Below are positions 5,692 to 6,249 of a stretch of DNA of 6,249 bases, piece after piece; position 1 is the first letter of the stretch, and each line of letters starts with the position of its first letter. The stretch comes from Opitutales bacterium (GTDB lineage Bacteria > Verrucomicrobiota > Verrucomicrobiia > Opitutales > Opitutaceae), in NCBI GenBank assembly GCA_021772595.1, contig JAJFLS010000777.1, positions 1 through 6,249 of the forward strand, in the 5' to 3' direction. A program made the translations under genes and the position numbers. The notes under the pieces are model-generated. The model did no database searches. It had not been told where the DNA came from and was given only the letters and a program-made list of their open reading frames with translations.

Positions 5692-5718
5692 ATCCGTGAA
5701 AATCCGTGTGATCCGTGG
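5692..5718 (+). repeat. three ATCCGTG repeats
   Basis: ATCCGTG occurs at 5692-5698, 5702-5708 and 5711-5717, at steps of 10 and 9 nt. Similar 'atccgtg.aatccgtg' strings are, from memory, common in spacers of several bacterial phyla and have no established function. It lies about 70 nt beyond the 3' end of the kinase gene on the opposite strand. Confidence 0.5.
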
Positions 5719-5785
5719 GCAACATTTGGTTGCGGCTATGCTGCTCTAGGCGCTTCATGGAAAATCAGCCTCTTTGATATCGCCC

Positions 5786-6249
5786 TTAATTTGCGAGGAC
5801 AGCTTGGGCTTGAGCGGCGGTGCCATTGAACGAATGAGGCGTGTAGGTTAGTGGTAGCTCCACTTGAAAGAGCGCTCCTCCAGACCCTCGATTAGATGCC
5901 TTTATCGAGCCGTGGTGGGCGGCGACGATAGCCTTCGCTACGGCGAGCCCAAGACCTGCGCTGTCATCGCCTCGTTCGAGGGCATTCTCACCGCGATAGA
6001 AACGATCGAAAAGCCCGAGCAGATCTGACTCGGGGATTCCATGACCCTCATCGGCGATCTCAAGCCGAGCCATGTCTCCTTTTCTGGATACGCTAACACA
6101 TATATTCGAACCAGGTGGAGAGTACTTTATCGCATTGGCTATCAGATTTATGCAGACCTGCTGGATTCTCGATATGTCCACTGCTATTGGGAATCGGTCG
6201 AATGCCGTTTCGATCGTGATGAATTTTTTTTCAGCCAGCGCTTCGAGCA
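5786..6249 (-). CDS. sensor histidine kinase, C-terminal ATPase domain (N-terminus outside window)
   Basis: The minus-strand frame is open from the window edge at 6249 to TAA at 5786-5788, giving 153 residues of a larger protein; a GTG at 6179-6181 is internal, because family sequence continues upstream of it (LEALAEKKFITIETAFDRFP). The HATPase_c boxes are all present and in order, numbered from the window edge: N box QQVCINLIANAIKYSPPG (~29-46), G1 box DEGHGIP (~66-72), F box LFDRFYRGE (~79-87) and G2 box SAGLGLAVAKAI (~96-107), ending with HHGSIKASNRGSGGALFQVELP. This domain binds ATP and phosphorylates a His in the preceding dimerisation domain, which is not visible. The pattern is that of membrane-bound two-component kinases; the signal cannot be deduced. 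A 20-residue low-complexity tail (TAAQAQAVLAN at the end) follows the domain. It is convergent with the kor operon, with a 478-nt repeat-filled gap, so a functional link to KorAB is not indicated. Confidence 0.9.
   Translation of the reverse strand, partial: LEALAEKKFITIETAFDRFPIAVDISRIQQVCINLIANAIKYSPPGSNICVSVSRKGDMARLEIADEGHGIPESDLLGLFDRFYRGENALERGDDSAGLGLAVAKAIVAAHHGSIKASNRGSGGALFQVELPLTYTPHSFNGTAAQAQAVLAN

Noticed and set aside
5508..5699. 63-codon plus-strand ORF in the downstream spacer
   Set aside because: It runs through the nested palindrome and has no ribosome binding site or recognisable protein pattern.
6179..6181. GTG as start of the histidine kinase gene
   Set aside because: The frame stays open to the window edge with kinase-like sequence upstream, so the gene continues beyond the window.

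Overview
The window is bacterial DNA. The genes are moderately GC-rich and the spacers are more AT-rich and full of repeats. At its centre is a plus-strand operon of three genes. The first two encode a two-subunit 2-oxoacid:ferredoxin oxidoreductase: korA, a gamma/alpha fusion, and korB, the TPP/[4Fe-4S] beta subunit. The third encodes a 489-residue protein with no standard name. Incomplete minus-strand genes run off both ends: the N-terminal part of an ApbE-type FAD:protein FMN transferase on the left, and the C-terminal ATPase domain of a sensor histidine kinase on the right. The lineage cannot be fixed. As far as I remember, this KorA/KorB subtype and these spacer repeats occur in Verrucomicrobia/Planctomycetes- or Acidobacteria-like genomes, but that is a weak inference.

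Layout: 1-326 apbE fragment (-). 327-960 is a mostly non-coding spacer holding a doubtful 63-codon ORF with a CxxCH motif, a 96-bp MITE-like palindromic element, a candidate promoter and heptamer repeats just before korA. 961-2865 korA, 2868-3821 korB and 3838-5307 the third gene are tightly spaced (2 and 16 nt) and almost certainly co-transcribed. 5308-5785 is a second repeat-rich spacer with an inverted REP-like pair, a long nested hairpin sharing end sequence with the upstream element, and three ATCCGTG repeats. 5786-6249 is the kinase fragment (-).

How the genes fit together: KorA and KorB together carry the parts needed for CoA-dependent oxidative decarboxylation of a 2-oxoacid (or the reverse carboxylation), passing electrons to a ferredoxin encoded elsewhere. 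The third protein appears to be a stand-alone relative of the TPP-binding domain of large pyruvate:ferredoxin oxidoreductase-like proteins. It has lost the TPP motif and is flanked by predicted helical/coiled-coil segments. An accessory, structural or regulatory subunit for KorAB is the most reasonable idea and the most interesting one here, but it rests on remembered family patterns and gene context only.
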